Assembly (NCBI RefSeq): GCF_008329705.1
Contig: NZ_VTSX01000006.1
Location: forward strand, 124,001 to 188,000
Length of the DNA: 64,000 nucleotides
Origin: Chryseobacterium sp. SN22
GTDB lineage: Bacteria; Bacteroidota; Bacteroidia; Flavobacteriales; Weeksellaceae
Direction: 5' to 3'
Of the stretch, positions 44,568 to 54,474 are shown piece by piece; position 1 is the stretch's first letter; every line of letters starts with the position of its first letter. Both the position numbers and the translations under genes were made by a program. The notes under the pieces are model-generated. The model saw only the letters and a list, made by a program, of their open reading frames with translations. It was not told the DNA's origin and made no database searches.

Positions 44568-46310
44568 ATGAATACAACCCTATCGAAAACAGAAAATAAT
44601 GAAGCTATGGAACAGGAAACGATCGAACTATCCGGTTCCCGGGCTCTTTTGGAAGCTTTGCTGGCAGAAAATGTGGAGACGGTTTTCGGGTATCCCGGCG
44701 GGGCCATTATGCCCATCTATGACGCATTGTACGATTATTCCGAAAGGCTGAAACATATTCTGGTCCGTCACGAACAGGGCGCTATACACGCCGCCCAGGG
44801 ATTTGCCCGGACGTCGGGAAAAACAGGAGTTGTCTTTGCTACCAGCGGCCCGGGAGCAACCAACCTGGTAACCGGTCTTGCCGATGCAATGATCGACAGC
44901 AACCCGGTGGTCTGTATTACCGGCCAGGTGTTTGCTTCCCTGCTGGGAACCGATGCATTCCAGGAAACCGATGTCATCAACATCACTACACCGGTTACCA
45001 AATGGAATTACCAGGTGACCGATGCCACGGAAATTCCGGAAGCCATTGCCAAAGCTTTCCATATTGCTGCGACCGGCCGGCCCGGCCCGGTTCTGATTGA
45101 TATTACCAAAAATGCACAGCTGCAGCTGTTTGACTACGCAGGATATAAAAAATGCAGCCACATCCGGAGCTACCGCCCGGAGCCGGAAATCAGAAATGAA
45201 TATATCAAACGCGCAGCGGAACTGATCAATCAGGCGAAAAAGCCGTTTGTGGTATTTGGCCAGGGCGTGATCCTCGGAAAAGCGGAGGAAGAATTCAAAG
45301 CGTTTATTGAAAAAGTGAACCTTCCCGCAGCGGCAACGGTAATGGGATTAAGCGCGCTGCCTACCGATCACCGGCTGCATGTCGGGATGCTGGGCATGCA
45401 CGGGAATTATGCCCCGAATGTCATGACCAACGAATGTGATGTGCTGATTGCGGTAGGCATGCGCTTCGACGACCGGGTGACGGGCCGTCTCGACAAATAT
45501 GCAAAACAGGCAAAGGTCATCCATCTGGATATTGATCCCGCTGAAATCGATAAAAATGTCAAGACCACCGTTCCGGTTTGGGGCAACTGTAAAAAAACGC
45601 TTCCGATGCTCACGGCACGTCTCCAGGAAATCGACCATTCGGGCTGGCTGCAGCAGTTCCGCGAACTGGAAAAAGAAGAAGTAAGAGAAGTTATTCAGAA
45701 TGAGCTGAATCCGGTCACCGGTACCATGACCATGGGAGAAGTCATCCGGGTGCTGAACGAGCTGACAAACGGCGATGCCATTATTACGACCGATGTCGGG
45801 CAGCACCAGATGGTTTCCTGCCGGTATGCCCAATTTAACCGGTCCAGATCCAGCGTGACCTCGGGCGGCTTGGGAACCATGGGGTTCGGTTTGCCGGCAG
45901 CGATCGGTGCATGGTATGGGGCACCGGAAAAAACCGTGGTGGCCATTATCGGCGACGGCGGATTCCAGATGACTTTACAGGAGCTGGGAACCCTCATGCA
46001 GTTCGGGGCCAAAGTAAAGATCCTGATCCTCAACAATGAATTCCTCGGCATGGTAAGGCAGTGGCAGCAGCTCTTCCACGAAAAGCGTTATTCCTTCGTC
46101 AACATCACCAGCCCGGATTTTGTTGCCGTGGCAAAAGGATATTATATCGAAGGGCAGAAGATTTCAGAAAGAAAAGACCTGAAAAATGCGGTAGAAACCA
46201 TGCTTAATCATAATGGGCCTTACCTTCTGGAAGTGATGGTCGGAAAAGAAAACAACGTATTCCCGATGGTCACTCAGGGTTCATCCGTTTCGGAAATTCG
46301 TTTAAAATAA
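44568..46310 (+). CDS. ilvB: Acetolactate synthase large subunit IlvB
   Basis: A 580-residue thiamine-diphosphate enzyme, the committed step of branched-chain synthesis. The N-terminal domain has VFGYPGGAIMPIYDAL and the catalytic glutamate in VRHEQGAIHAAQGFAR (about 66-81). The central domain has MLGMHGNYAPNVM. The thiamine domain has GDGGFQMTLQELGTL and LNNEFLGMVRQWQ. Length and order fit anabolic enzymes regulated through a small subunit, which follows as ilvN. Confidence 0.95.
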   Translation: MNTTLSKTENNEAMEQETIELSGSRALLEALLAENVETVFGYPGGAIMPIYDALYDYSERLKHILVRHEQGAIHAAQGFARTSGKTGVVFATSGPGATNLVTGLADAMIDSNPVVCITGQVFASLLGTDAFQETDVINITTPVTKWNYQVTDATEIPEAIAKAFHIAATGRPGPVLIDITKNAQLQLFDYAGYKKCSHIRSYRPEPEIRNEYIKRAAELINQAKKPFVVFGQGVILGKAEEEFKAFIEKVNLPAAATVMGLSALPTDHRLHVGMLGMHGNYAPNVMTNECDVLIAVGMRFDDRVTGRLDKYAKQAKVIHLDIDPAEIDKNVKTTVPVWGNCKKTLPMLTARLQEIDHSGWLQQFRELEKEEVREVIQNELNPVTGTMTMGEVIRVLNELTNGDAIITTDVGQHQMVSCRYAQFNRSRSSVTSGGLGTMGFGLPAAIGAWYGAPEKTVVAIIGDGGFQMTLQELGTLMQFGAKVKILILNNEFLGMVRQWQQLFHEKRYSFVNITSPDFVAVAKGYYIEGQKISERKDLKNAVETMLNHNGPYLLEVMVGKENNVFPMVTQGSSVSEIRLK

Positions 46311-46445
46311 AACCATCAGAAAAAAAATCAAACTGTTAAGGCAGCATGAAGAAGGTGAAGAACATTCAGGTGACCAATGTTAAAACAGGACATTTTACGT
46401 CTGAACCTCAACTTAGCCTTAGACCTCACCCTAAATCAATCATTC

Positions 46446-47036
46446 ATGGAAAAAAAAGAATTTACCATAACCCTATATACCGAAAACTCGGTCGGGCTCA
46501 TTGGAAGGATTGCCGGGATCTTTTCCCGCCGGAAGATCAATATCGAAAGCCTGAATACCTCGCCTTCGGAAGTAGAAGGCATTCACCGGTTCACCCTGGT
46601 GATTACCGAAAGTGAAGAAGTCGTAAAAAAACTCTGCCGCCAGCTGGAAAAGCAGATCGATGTACTGAAGGCCTACTTTAATACGGATGACGAGATCGTA
46701 TGGCAGGAGCAGGCGATGTACAAGGTTCCTGCCGAAGTGGTTACCGAGAAAGTCTATGTGGAAAGGCTGCTCCGGCAGTACGGTGCATCTACGGTAGTGA
46801 TCCGCCAGGACTATATCGTTTTCGAAACCGCAGGACACCGCGAAGAAATAGACCGCCTGACCGAGGAGCTCAACAAATACGGGCTCATCGAGTTTGTACG
46901 CGGGGCCAGAATCGCGATCATCAAAGACAGTGCGGGCATCCATGAAAAGGTGCTGCAGTTCGAAAACCGCGAACCCTCTCCGAATATTGTCGAAAACGAA
47001 TATCTGGATCAAAGAGACCACGTTTTTACCATGTAA
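46446..47036 (+). CDS. ilvN: Acetolactate synthase small subunit IlvN
   Basis: A 196-residue regulatory subunit. I choose ATG 46446 because the ACT domain begins right after it (FTITLYTENSVGLIGRIAGI); the frame open to 46377 adds 23 unrelated residues. The N-terminal ACT domain (5-80) binds valine for feedback inhibition; the C-terminal part (80-180) contacts IlvB. It is longer than E. coli IlvN/IlvH, with a charged tail ending near DQRDHVFTM. Confidence 0.92.
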   Translation: MEKKEFTITLYTENSVGLIGRIAGIFSRRKINIESLNTSPSEVEGIHRFTLVITESEEVVKKLCRQLEKQIDVLKAYFNTDDEIVWQEQAMYKVPAEVVTEKVYVERLLRQYGASTVVIRQDYIVFETAGHREEIDRLTEELNKYGLIEFVRGARIAIIKDSAGIHEKVLQFENREPSPNIVENEYLDQRDHVFTM

Positions 47037-47125
47037 ATTAAAAATTTTGTCAAAAATTTCAACTTTGACAAAATGGAGTTCACCAAAATCAATCATCATT
47101 TATTATTTATCAATCATTATTACAT

Positions 47126-48607
47126 ATGGCAAATTATTTCAATACCTTATCACTCAGAGAACAGCTTTACCAGTTGGGACAGGCAGAATTTATGGACCGT
47201 TCGGAATTCTCCGACGGCGTTTCTGCTTTAAAAGGAAAAAAGATCGTGATCGTAGGCTGCGGTGCCCAAGGGCTGAACCAGGGGCTGAACCTGCGGGACA
47301 GCGGGCTGGATGTTTCCTATGCTTTGCGTCAGGAAGCCATCGATCAGAAAAGGGATTCCTGGAAAAACGCAACCGAAAATAATTTCAATACCGGAACGTA
47401 CGAAGCACTGATTCCCACAGCGGATCTGGTGATCAACCTGACGCCGGACAAACAGCATACTGCCGTGATCAACGCCGTTCAGCCATTAATGAAAGAAGGC
47501 GCCACGTTGTCATACTCCCACGGTTTCAATATTGTGGAGGAAGGCATGCAGATTCGTAAAGATCTTACCGTCATTATGGTTGCCCCGAAATGTCCGGGCT
47601 TCGAGGTCCGTGCCGAATACCTGAGAGGATTCGGGGTTCCAACGCTGATTGCCGTGCATCCCGAAAATGATCCTCAGGAAAAAGGCTGGGCCGAAGCCAA
47701 AGCCTACTGTGCTGCAACCGGCGGTCATAAAGCCGGGGTTTTAAAATCGTCTTTCGTAGCGGAAGTGAAATCCGATCTTATGGGAGAGCAGACGATCCTG
47801 TGCGGACTGCTGCAGACCGGATCTATCCTTTCCTTCGATAAGATGGTCGAGAAAGGAATCGATCCGGGATATGCTTCCAAACTGGTGCAGTACGGTGTCG
47901 AGGTAATTACTGAAGCCCTGAAGCATGGCGGGGTAAGCGGGATGCTCGACCGGCTGTCTAATCCGGCCAAGGTAAAGGCTTTTGAACTGTCGGAAGAACT
48001 GAAAGAAATTATGCGTCCGCTGTTTCAGAAACATCAGGACGACATCATTTCAGGTGAATTTTCCAAAACCATGATGGAAGACTGGGCCAACGGTGATGCC
48101 AACCTTTTGAAATGGCGTGCGGAAACCGGCGGAACGGCTTTTGAAAAGACGCCGGCCGGAGATGTACGAATCCCCGAGCAGGAATATTTCGACCATTACC
48201 TGCTGATGTCAGCCTTCATCAGGGCCGGGGTAGAGCTGGCTTATGAAACAATGGTAGAAGCAGGCATAAAACCGGAATCCGCTTATTATGAATCGCTCCA
48301 TGAAGCCCCATTGATCGCCAATACCATTGCCCGGAAAAAACTGTTTGAAATGAACCGGGTGATTTCCGATACGGCGGAATACGGCTGTTACCTTTTCGAT
48401 CAGGCCTGTAAACCGCTGTTGGCCGACTTTATGAAAAAAATGGATACCGATGTGGCCGGAAAGGATTTTAATGAAGGAAAAGACCACGCGGTCGACAATG
48501 CCCGATTGGTACATGTGAATGAAGTATTGAGGAACCATCCGGTAGAAGTGGTGGGCCGGAAGCTCCGCCAGGCCATGACGGCCATGAAATCGATCAGAAC
48601 TGTTTAA
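47126..48607 (+). CDS. ilvC: Ketol-acid reductoisomerase IlvC (class II, long form)
   Basis: A 493-residue NADPH enzyme that isomerises and reduces acetolactate. It has the nucleotide loop [20 protein letters not shown] (about 37-56), VALRQ-like binding residues as SYALRQE, and metal-binding acidic residues in [15 protein letters not shown] (about 217-231). Its length matches the long class II enzymes such as E. coli IlvC (491), not the 330-residue class I. Confidence 0.95.
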   Translation: MANYFNTLSLREQLYQLGQAEFMDRSEFSDGVSALKGKKIVIVGCGAQGLNQGLNLRDSGLDVSYALRQEAIDQKRDSWKNATENNFNTGTYEALIPTADLVINLTPDKQHTAVINAVQPLMKEGATLSYSHGFNIVEEGMQIRKDLTVIMVAPKCPGFEVRAEYLRGFGVPTLIAVHPENDPQEKGWAEAKAYCAATGGHKAGVLKSSFVAEVKSDLMGEQTILCGLLQTGSILSFDKMVEKGIDPGYASKLVQYGVEVITEALKHGGVSGMLDRLSNPAKVKAFELSEELKEIMRPLFQKHQDDIISGEFSKTMMEDWANGDANLLKWRAETGGTAFEKTPAGDVRIPEQEYFDHYLLMSAFIRAGVELAYETMVEAGIKPESAYYESLHEAPLIANTIARKKLFEMNRVISDTAEYGCYLFDQACKPLLADFMKKMDTDVAGKDFNEGKDHAVDNARLVHVNEVLRNHPVEVVGRKLRQAMTAMKSIRTV

Positions 48608-48618
48608 ATTGAAAGATC

Positions 48619-49881
48619 ATGAGTGAAACGCTGATATTGCCTACCCTGGAAGCGGTGAAAAAAGCCCGGAAAAGCATAGAAAGTGTTGTGCATTATACGC
48701 CTTTACAGCACAGCAGAAGGTTATCCGAAAAGTTTGGCGCCCGTATTTTTCTTAAAAGGGAAGACCAGCAGCCGGTGCGCTCGTATAAACTGCGCGGTGC
48801 CTACAACAAAATCAACAGTCTGTTCCTTGAAGGGAAAACCAGGAACGGGATTGTCTGTGCAAGTGCAGGAAACCATGCCCAGGGCGTTGCTTTTTCCTGC
48901 CGGCAGCTGGGCATCAGAGGGACGATCTTTATGCCGGTGACGACTCCCAGGCAGAAGCTGGAGCAGGTGGAAATGTTCGGCGGGAATACCATTGACATCC
49001 GCCTGGCAGGGGATACATTTGATGCCGCCAAAAGTGCAGCTCTGGATTTTGCCGCCGCTTCAGGAGCCGCCTTTATCCATCCCTTTGACGATGTCCAGAT
49101 TATCGAGGGACAGGCTACGCTGGCACTGGAAATCCTGGAGCAGCAAAAGCAACCGGCGGATTTCGTATTCATTCCGATCGGCGGGGGCGGCCTTGCTGCG
49201 GGAATCGCAACGGTATTTAAAACCCTTTCCCCGGATACCCTGCTGATCGGTGCGGAACCGAAAGGAGCGTCTTCGATGAAAGTATCCATCAGGAATAATC
49301 TCAATACGGAACTGTCCGAAGTCGATAATTTCGTAGATGGTGCTGCGGTAAAAAGGGTAGGGGATCTGAATTTCGAGATCTGCAGGCATGCGCTGGCCGA
49401 CTGTATCGCCGTGGACGAAGGCCGGATCTGTGATACTATCCTCCAGCTGTATAATAAGGATGCTATCGTACTGGAACCGGCCGGTGCTTTGTCGATTTCA
49501 GCACTGGACCATTACCGGGATCAGATCCGGGGAAAAACGGTCGTCTGCATCGTAAGCGGCAGCAACAACGATATCACCCGGATGGAGGAAATCAAAGAGC
49601 GCGCGCTGCTCTACAAAGGGCTGAAGCATTACTTTATGGTAAAGTTCCCGCAGCGGCCGGGTGCCCTGAAAGATTTTGTGCTGAACGTCCTGGGTGCCGA
49701 CGATGACATCACCCATTTCGAATATACCAAGAAAAATTCCAGGGAAACGGCGCTGGCCATCGTCGGGATTGAACTTTCCGATCCTGCCGGCTTCGGGGGA
49801 CTGAAATCAAGAATGCAGCAGCTCGGCTATTTCGAATCCTACCTTAATGATAACCCTGATGTGCTGAATATGCTGGTATGA
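48619..49881 (+). CDS. ilvA: Threonine deaminase IlvA
   Basis: A 420-residue PLP enzyme making 2-oxobutanoate from threonine, the first committed step to isoleucine. The PLP lysine is in PVRSYKLRGAYNKI (about 54-67); ASAGNHAQGVAFSC and the phosphate loop IPIGGGGLAAGIATVFK are present. The C-terminal ACT-like domain (about 335-420, YFMVKFPQRPGALKDFVLNV) is a single one, as in IlvA1-type enzymes. It ends the operon, 11 bases after ilvC. Confidence 0.94.
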   Translation: MSETLILPTLEAVKKARKSIESVVHYTPLQHSRRLSEKFGARIFLKREDQQPVRSYKLRGAYNKINSLFLEGKTRNGIVCASAGNHAQGVAFSCRQLGIRGTIFMPVTTPRQKLEQVEMFGGNTIDIRLAGDTFDAAKSAALDFAAASGAAFIHPFDDVQIIEGQATLALEILEQQKQPADFVFIPIGGGGLAAGIATVFKTLSPDTLLIGAEPKGASSMKVSIRNNLNTELSEVDNFVDGAAVKRVGDLNFEICRHALADCIAVDEGRICDTILQLYNKDAIVLEPAGALSISALDHYRDQIRGKTVVCIVSGSNNDITRMEEIKERALLYKGLKHYFMVKFPQRPGALKDFVLNVLGADDDITHFEYTKKNSRETALAIVGIELSDPAGFGGLKSRMQQLGYFESYLNDNPDVLNMLV

Positions 49882-49914
49882 TTTAAACCGCAAAAGCGGC
49901 AAAAGATATTCATA

Positions 49915-50130
49915 CTGCATCATAAAGTTGAATACAAAACGCATAAGCGTACAAAGGCTTTTAAAAATTCAGAGATGTTTGCAAAATCCTTTAATGCTAT
50001 AAATAAACCATGAGGCAAATCTTTAATTTTTATATTCTGTGATTTAAAGAAACGGCAATTACCGGTGACTGAGGTTACCCGAAGCCACCATTATCTGTGA
50101 AGATCTGCGGCAATTGCTGGTTTAATTAAA
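49915..50130. repeat. Intergenic repeat island 4
   Basis: A gap with no gene, holding the same blocks as islands 1-3 in the same order: CGTACAAAGGCTTTTAAAAA (about 49945), ATAAATAAACCATGAGGCAAAT (about 49998), a GGTGACTGAGG...GAAGCCACC hairpin (about 50065-50090) and an ATTATCTGTGAAGATCTGCGG element. Confidence 0.65.
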
Positions 50131-50180
50131 ATAAGTTTAGGATTTACAGAAATTCCGAAAGATATGTAAAGAATATTGAT

Positions 50181-50420
50181 GCTGTTATCCTGAGCCGCGT
50201 CGAAGGATTATGTATGGCGTCAACGGCTCTATTTAATAATCAATGCTGTTTAACCAATCACTTTAATTTATTCATCACTTAAATTATTTGTCATCCTAAG
50301 TCCCGTTGAAGGATTATGTAGAACGTTAATAGCTCCATTTAATAAAAATGCTGTTTAATCAGTCACTTTAATTTAATTCATCACTTAAATATTGTCATCC
50401 TGAGCCTCGTCGAAGGATTT
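50181..50420. repeat. Imperfect direct repeats of 104-106 bases
   Basis: Three copies of a TCATCCTGAGCC.CGTCGAAGGAT sequence start at about 50185, 50291 and 50395 (periods 106 and 104). Two intervening segments are also alike (GCTGTTTAA..AATCACTTTAATTTA, then TTCATCACTTAAAT). No gene lies here. Confidence 0.75.
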
Positions 50421-50555
50421 CCGGTTCATTTTGTTCTCTCAAAAACAATGAACGATTGATTTCCCTGGTAAAGAATTTCGGCTACAGGATCATGACAATC
50501 GGCTACACGGATGCGGGATGAATTTCTGACCTTTGCTTCATCAAAAACAATTAAA

Positions 50556-51431
50556 ATGAAAGTATTTGTTACAGGAGCTTCGGGCTTCGTCGGTTCGGCC
50601 GTTGTTCAGGAATTAATCGGTGCCGGCCATCAGGTCATCGGGCTGGCCCGTTCGGAAGAATCATCCACCGCCATACGTAATGCAGGCGCTGAAGTATTAT
50701 CAGGAGGCCTGGAAGATCTGGATATTTTAAGGCAGGGGGCTTCCCAGGCAGACGGCATTATCCATACCGCCTTTATCCATGATTTTTCCCAATACCACAA
50801 AGCCGGTGAAGTCGACCAGACCGCGATCCGGACCATGGCCGAAGCGGTAAAGGAAAGCGGAAAACCGATGGTTGTAACAGCAGGACTGCTGAACCTTCCG
50901 GTGATCAACGGGTTTATTACCGAAGAAAGCCTGGCGGACAATTCACTGAGGAAATCCGAAACTACAGCTCTCGCTTTGGCAGAGGAAGGTATCAACATTT
51001 CGGTGATCCGTCTTCCGCCGTCAGTTCATGACAAAGGGGATAAAGGCTTTGTACCGTTTATAATCAGTCAGGCCCGCAAAAACGGGATGTCGGCTTATCC
51101 CGCGGAAGAAAAAAACTGGTCGGCCGTCCACCGCCTGGATGCTGCCCGTCTCTTTCGGCTGGCTGTAGAAAAAGGAGCGGCGGGTGCTGTATACAATGCG
51201 GTCGGTGATTCTTCCATTCCGCTCCGGGAAATCGCAGCACTAATCGGTGAAAACCTGAATCTTCCGGTGCAGGCGCTCTCAGGGGAAGAGCTGGAAAAAC
51301 ATTTCGACTGGCTCAGCCGTTTCCTTTCTTTTGAAGGTGCCGCTACAGGGACCCGTACCCGGGAAGCCCTGAACTGGGAACCGGTGCGGCCAGGCCTGCT
51401 GGAAGATATGAAAGAAAACTATTTTAATTAA
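50556..51431 (+). CDS. SDR-family NAD(P)-dependent oxidoreductase (extended type)
   Basis: A 291-residue protein. The nucleotide-binding motif TGASGFVGSAVVQELI is at 6-21, and the fold continues through VIGLARSEES and GIIHTAFIHDFS, as in extended SDR enzymes related to dihydroflavonol reductases and nucleoside-diphosphate-sugar epimerases. A classic Tyr-x3-Lys catalytic pair is not clear, so the reaction is uncertain. ATG 50556 is chosen because it begins the Rossmann fold; the open frame extends to 50511. A repeat-type hairpin follows it as a terminator. Confidence 0.8.
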   Translation: MKVFVTGASGFVGSAVVQELIGAGHQVIGLARSEESSTAIRNAGAEVLSGGLEDLDILRQGASQADGIIHTAFIHDFSQYHKAGEVDQTAIRTMAEAVKESGKPMVVTAGLLNLPVINGFITEESLADNSLRKSETTALALAEEGINISVIRLPPSVHDKGDKGFVPFIISQARKNGMSAYPAEEKNWSAVHRLDAARLFRLAVEKGAAGAVYNAVGDSSIPLREIAALIGENLNLPVQALSGEELEKHFDWLSRFLSFEGAATGTRTREALNWEPVRPGLLEDMKENYFN

Positions 51432-51439
51432 CGACAACC

Positions 51440-51470
51440 GGTGGCTTCGACTCCGCTCAGCCACCTTTTA
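51440..51470 (+). terminator. Repeat-derived terminator after the SDR gene
   Basis: Stem GGTGGCT / AGCCACC (51440-51446 and 51459-51465) followed by TTTTATTT. The stem belongs to the GTGGCT...AGCCAC dispersed element, here 8 bases after the SDR stop. Confidence 0.6.
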
Positions 51471-51911
51471 TTTCGGAAAAATTTATTTTAACACATTAGA
51501 TACAGAGAGAATTTAAGAAACAATGCATATTTTAGAACACATAAGATAAAAAATCGTAGATTTTAAAAAAGTATTTAAACTTGCTGATTCGCTGGAGACT
51601 GAACCTGTTTGAGCCCCATGATGGAGTAGCTTCGAGTAACCTCAGCCACCGGTTTTCCTTTAATTTATGGAGTATGTAAAAATTGCAACGGCCCTTTGTC
51701 ATCCCATAGTGATCACAACATCGTATCAGAGAAAAGCGTAGAAAGATTCGCGTGTAGATTTCTACGTCGAATCTTACGGGTGGCAGTATGGATTCGGCTC
51801 CGCTCAGCCACCGATGGTTTCGATAATGGAGTATAAAAATCTTGATTTCTTCTTCTGTGATCTAAAATATCCGGACTTCGGCTCCGCTCAGCCACTAAAA
51901 AATTAAATTTT
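51471..51911. repeat. Intergenic repeat island 5
   Basis: No supported gene. At least three more GTGGCT/AGCCAC-type half or whole elements (about 51622-51653, 51786-51812, 51871-51897), the last two CGGCTCCGCTCAGCCAC. Frames beginning AERSRS on the minus strand come from them. Confidence 0.6.
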
Positions 51912-52019
51912 ATGTTTCTCATGTGTCAAACCTTTTGTGGTGAAATTTTTCAGCTAAATGTAAATCACATAAGGACCAAAGTGTTAAAACCATTAAACAA
52001 TAAACCGTACCTTCGAATC

Positions 52020-52940
52020 ATGGAACAGCGACCTATCCAAAGAATAAAAACCATCAGCGAATTTCACCGGCTGCGCGGATTTCCACCGCCGGAACATCCG
52101 CTGATCAGCATTATCGATTACTCAAAAATCGTGCATTCCGAAGGCATCGGCGAAATCAGCTGGGTACTGGATTTTTACCAGATCAGCATGAAGAGGGGAA
52201 TGATGACGAAATTCAGGTATGGCCAGCAGGATTATGATTTTGATGAAGGCCTGATGTTTTTCATGGCGCCGCAGCAGGTCTTCCGGATCGAGGCAGAGAA
52301 AAATCCCAATGCCGAACGTTCCGGCTGGATGCTGATGATCCATCCCGATTTCCTGTGGAATACGCCGCTGGCCAATATGACCGGCCGGTATGAGTTTTTC
52401 GATTATTCGGTCAACGAGGCCCTCTTTCTCTCGGAAAAGGAAAAAGAAATGCTGAATGCCATTATCCGCACTATTGAGCAGGAGTACCATTCGGTGATCG
52501 ACGCATTCAGCAAGCAGATCATTGTTTCGCAGATCGAAACCCTGCTGCATTATTCGGAACGGTTTTATCACCGCCAGTTCATCACCCGCGAGAAATCCAG
52601 CCACGAAATCCTGGGGCGCCTTGACAACCTGCTTTCGGCGTATTTTAACAGCGACGACCTGATCTCCAAAGGGCTGCCGTCGGTGAAATCCGTTGCCGAA
52701 GCGCTCGGTGTTTCCCCGAAATATTTAAGCGGCCTGCTGAAAGTCCTCACCGGCCAGAGTACCCAGCAGCACATCCACGAAAAGCTCATCGAAAAAGCCA
52801 AGGAAAAACTCTCTGCCACCAGCCTTTCCGTCAGTGAAATTGCCTATCAGCTCGGCTTCGAGCATTCGCAGTCTTTCAGCAAACTCTTCAAAAGCAAAAC
52901 GAATCAGTCGCCGGTAGAGTTCCGGCAGGGGTTTAATTAA
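52020..52940 (+). CDS. AraC-family transcriptional regulator
   Basis: A 306-residue regulator. The N-terminal part (1-190) is a ligand-sensing region of the kind found in AraC-type activators of this length. The C-terminal domain has two helix-turn-helix motifs: SVAEALGVSPKYLSGLLK (about 224-241) and SEIAYQLGFEHSQSFSKLFKSKTNQSP (about 275-301). I start at ATG 52020; the frame continues upstream to 51912, but that part lies in repeat-rich sequence. The neighbouring SDR gene is a natural target candidate, by position only. Confidence 0.85.
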   Translation: MEQRPIQRIKTISEFHRLRGFPPPEHPLISIIDYSKIVHSEGIGEISWVLDFYQISMKRGMMTKFRYGQQDYDFDEGLMFFMAPQQVFRIEAEKNPNAERSGWMLMIHPDFLWNTPLANMTGRYEFFDYSVNEALFLSEKEKEMLNAIIRTIEQEYHSVIDAFSKQIIVSQIETLLHYSERFYHRQFITREKSSHEILGRLDNLLSAYFNSDDLISKGLPSVKSVAEALGVSPKYLSGLLKVLTGQSTQQHIHEKLIEKAKEKLSATSLSVSEIAYQLGFEHSQSFSKLFKSKTNQSPVEFRQGFN

Positions 52941-53057
52941 GTATGATGAATAAAAACTTTATATTGAAAAACTGGACTTGGTTAAATTTTGCATCGTCGG
53001 ATAGATTCTTTCATATTAATTCACTGACAGGATGGAACCTTTATGTTGAAAATGGGT

Positions 53058-53825
53058 CTATCCCCGCCGCCCATACATCAGGATCCTTTTAAAAGAATAC
53101 ACCGCCGGGAGTTTCGGGAATGCTCTTGCAATTCTGCTTTTGAATTCGGTAGTGAACACCTTTTGCTGATCTTCGGTTAATCTTTCCAGATAAGGGATCA
53201 AAGCGGAGCCGGAGATAAAATTGAACAAGGTATCATGATCTTCAGCAATGATAGGATATACTTTCTGGAATACATTTAAATCTTTTAAGCCGTTCTCAAA
53301 AAGGATCTGTACGTATTCATCAAGATTTAAAACCGGAGAATGAAGGTTCCAATGGTTCAATTGAGTCTTAAACGGCTCTTCTGAAGCCAGATCGGATAAA
53401 ATCCGGTTGAGGAAGTTCCCCGGCTGATAGGGCATCTGTACCGCCAGCTGTCCGTCCGGATTCAGTTTTGAAATTAATTTCGGGAATAATTCCTGGTGCC
53501 GATCCGACCATTGCAATGCCGCATTGCTGAAAATAAGGTCCCAATGTTCATTGCTTTCCAGAACTTTTTCTGTCGTCATCTGCCTGAAATGCAGTCGTTC
53601 ATGCTGCAGGCTTTCCGCTTTGGCCAGCATTTCCGGGGAAGAGTCGATTCCGGTAAAAACGGATTTCGGGAATTTTTCAGCGAGGATCGCCGTCTGTTCG
53701 CCGGTTCCGCAGCCAAGATCGATGGCTTTCAGGTCTTTGTGATCCAAGATTAGGTCTGCAAGGTCAAAGAAGGGTTTGAAGCGGATGTTTTTAAACTGAT
53801 TGTAGACTTCAGGATTCCAGGGCAT
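53058..53825 (-). CDS. tam: Trans-aconitate 2-methyltransferase-like methyltransferase
   Basis: A 255-residue SAM-dependent methyltransferase. The SAM-binding motif is AIDLGCGTGEQTAILAEKF (about 34-52), with FTGIDSSPEMLAKAES and DLIFSNAALQWSDRHQELFP following. The NAALQW segment and overall length match Tam, which methylates trans-aconitate, an inhibitor formed from cis-aconitate. Other class I methyltransferases share the motif, so substrate is a good guess only. It stands alone. Confidence 0.8.
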   Translation of the reverse strand: MPWNPEVYNQFKNIRFKPFFDLADLILDHKDLKAIDLGCGTGEQTAILAEKFPKSVFTGIDSSPEMLAKAESLQHERLHFRQMTTEKVLESNEHWDLIFSNAALQWSDRHQELFPKLISKLNPDGQLAVQMPYQPGNFLNRILSDLASEEPFKTQLNHWNLHSPVLNLDEYVQILFENGLKDLNVFQKVYPIIAEDHDTLFNFISGSALIPYLERLTEDQQKVFTTEFKSRIARAFPKLPAVYSFKRILMYGRRG

Positions 53826-53908
53826 AATGGGATGGTTTTAGATCATTCAATTTACTGATTTTATCCGAATCAATAAAACCATTACCGCCTGATTATTGCT
53901 TAACCTGA

Positions 53909-54379
53909 TTAGAGAATCTGCGAACTCTCTTTAATGCTGTTCATCACGAAGATACTTTTGGTCTGGCCGATGCCTTCAATTTCGGATAATTTGTTGACGA
54001 AGAATTCATGAAATTCATCCATATTCGGAGCAAGGATTTTCAGCATAAAATCGAAATCGCCGCTGATGTTGTAAAATTCCACCACTTCCTTCAGCCGGCC
54101 GACTTCTTCGATGAATTTTCCCGCTGTTTTTTTGTTGTGGACATTCAGGGCGATCATGCAGATCACCATCATTCCTTTATTCACCTTTTTCCGGTCGACC
54201 ACAGTCGTATATTCCTTAATGATGCCCAGCTTTTCCATTCTCCTGATCCGTTCGTGGGTAGGCGTGGGGCTGAGGCTGATCCGGGCCGCAATGTCACGGA
54301 CGCTCAGCTTGGCATCTTTCTGTAAAATCCGGAGGATCGAGAGGTCTTTTTCATCAGGGGTGTAATTTTCCGTGGCCAT
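53909..54379 (-). CDS. Lrp/AsnC-family transcriptional regulator
   Basis: A 156-residue regulator. The N-terminal helix-turn-helix is LSVRDIAARISLSPTPTHERI (about 24-44), and the C-terminal ACT-like RAM domain covers about 65-145 with VICMIALNVHNK and ISGDFDFMLKILAPNMDEF. It is divergent from the MFS exporter with overlapping promoter regions, so that gene is its likely target, perhaps sensing an amino acid or drug-like metabolite. Confidence 0.9.
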   Translation of the reverse strand: MATENYTPDEKDLSILRILQKDAKLSVRDIAARISLSPTPTHERIRRMEKLGIIKEYTTVVDRKKVNKGMMVICMIALNVHNKKTAGKFIEEVGRLKEVVEFYNISGDFDFMLKILAPNMDEFHEFFVNKLSEIEGIGQTKSIFVMNSIKESSQIL

Positions 54380-54457
54380 TTGTTCTGTTTTTAACGATTA
54401 GAAAGATGATAAAAGAGTATATGTCCTTTTAAAAAGTTTGTAGATTGAAATACGTTC

Positions 54458-54465
54458 CAAATTTA
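54458..54465 (-). promoter_or_regulatory. -7 promoter element of the Lrp-family gene
   Basis: TAAATTTG on the minus strand matches TAnnTTTG, about 80 bases before the ATG at 54379. No good -33 partner; it lies within the divergent region beside the MFS promoter. Confidence 0.5.
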
Positions 54466-54474
54466 ATATATAAT

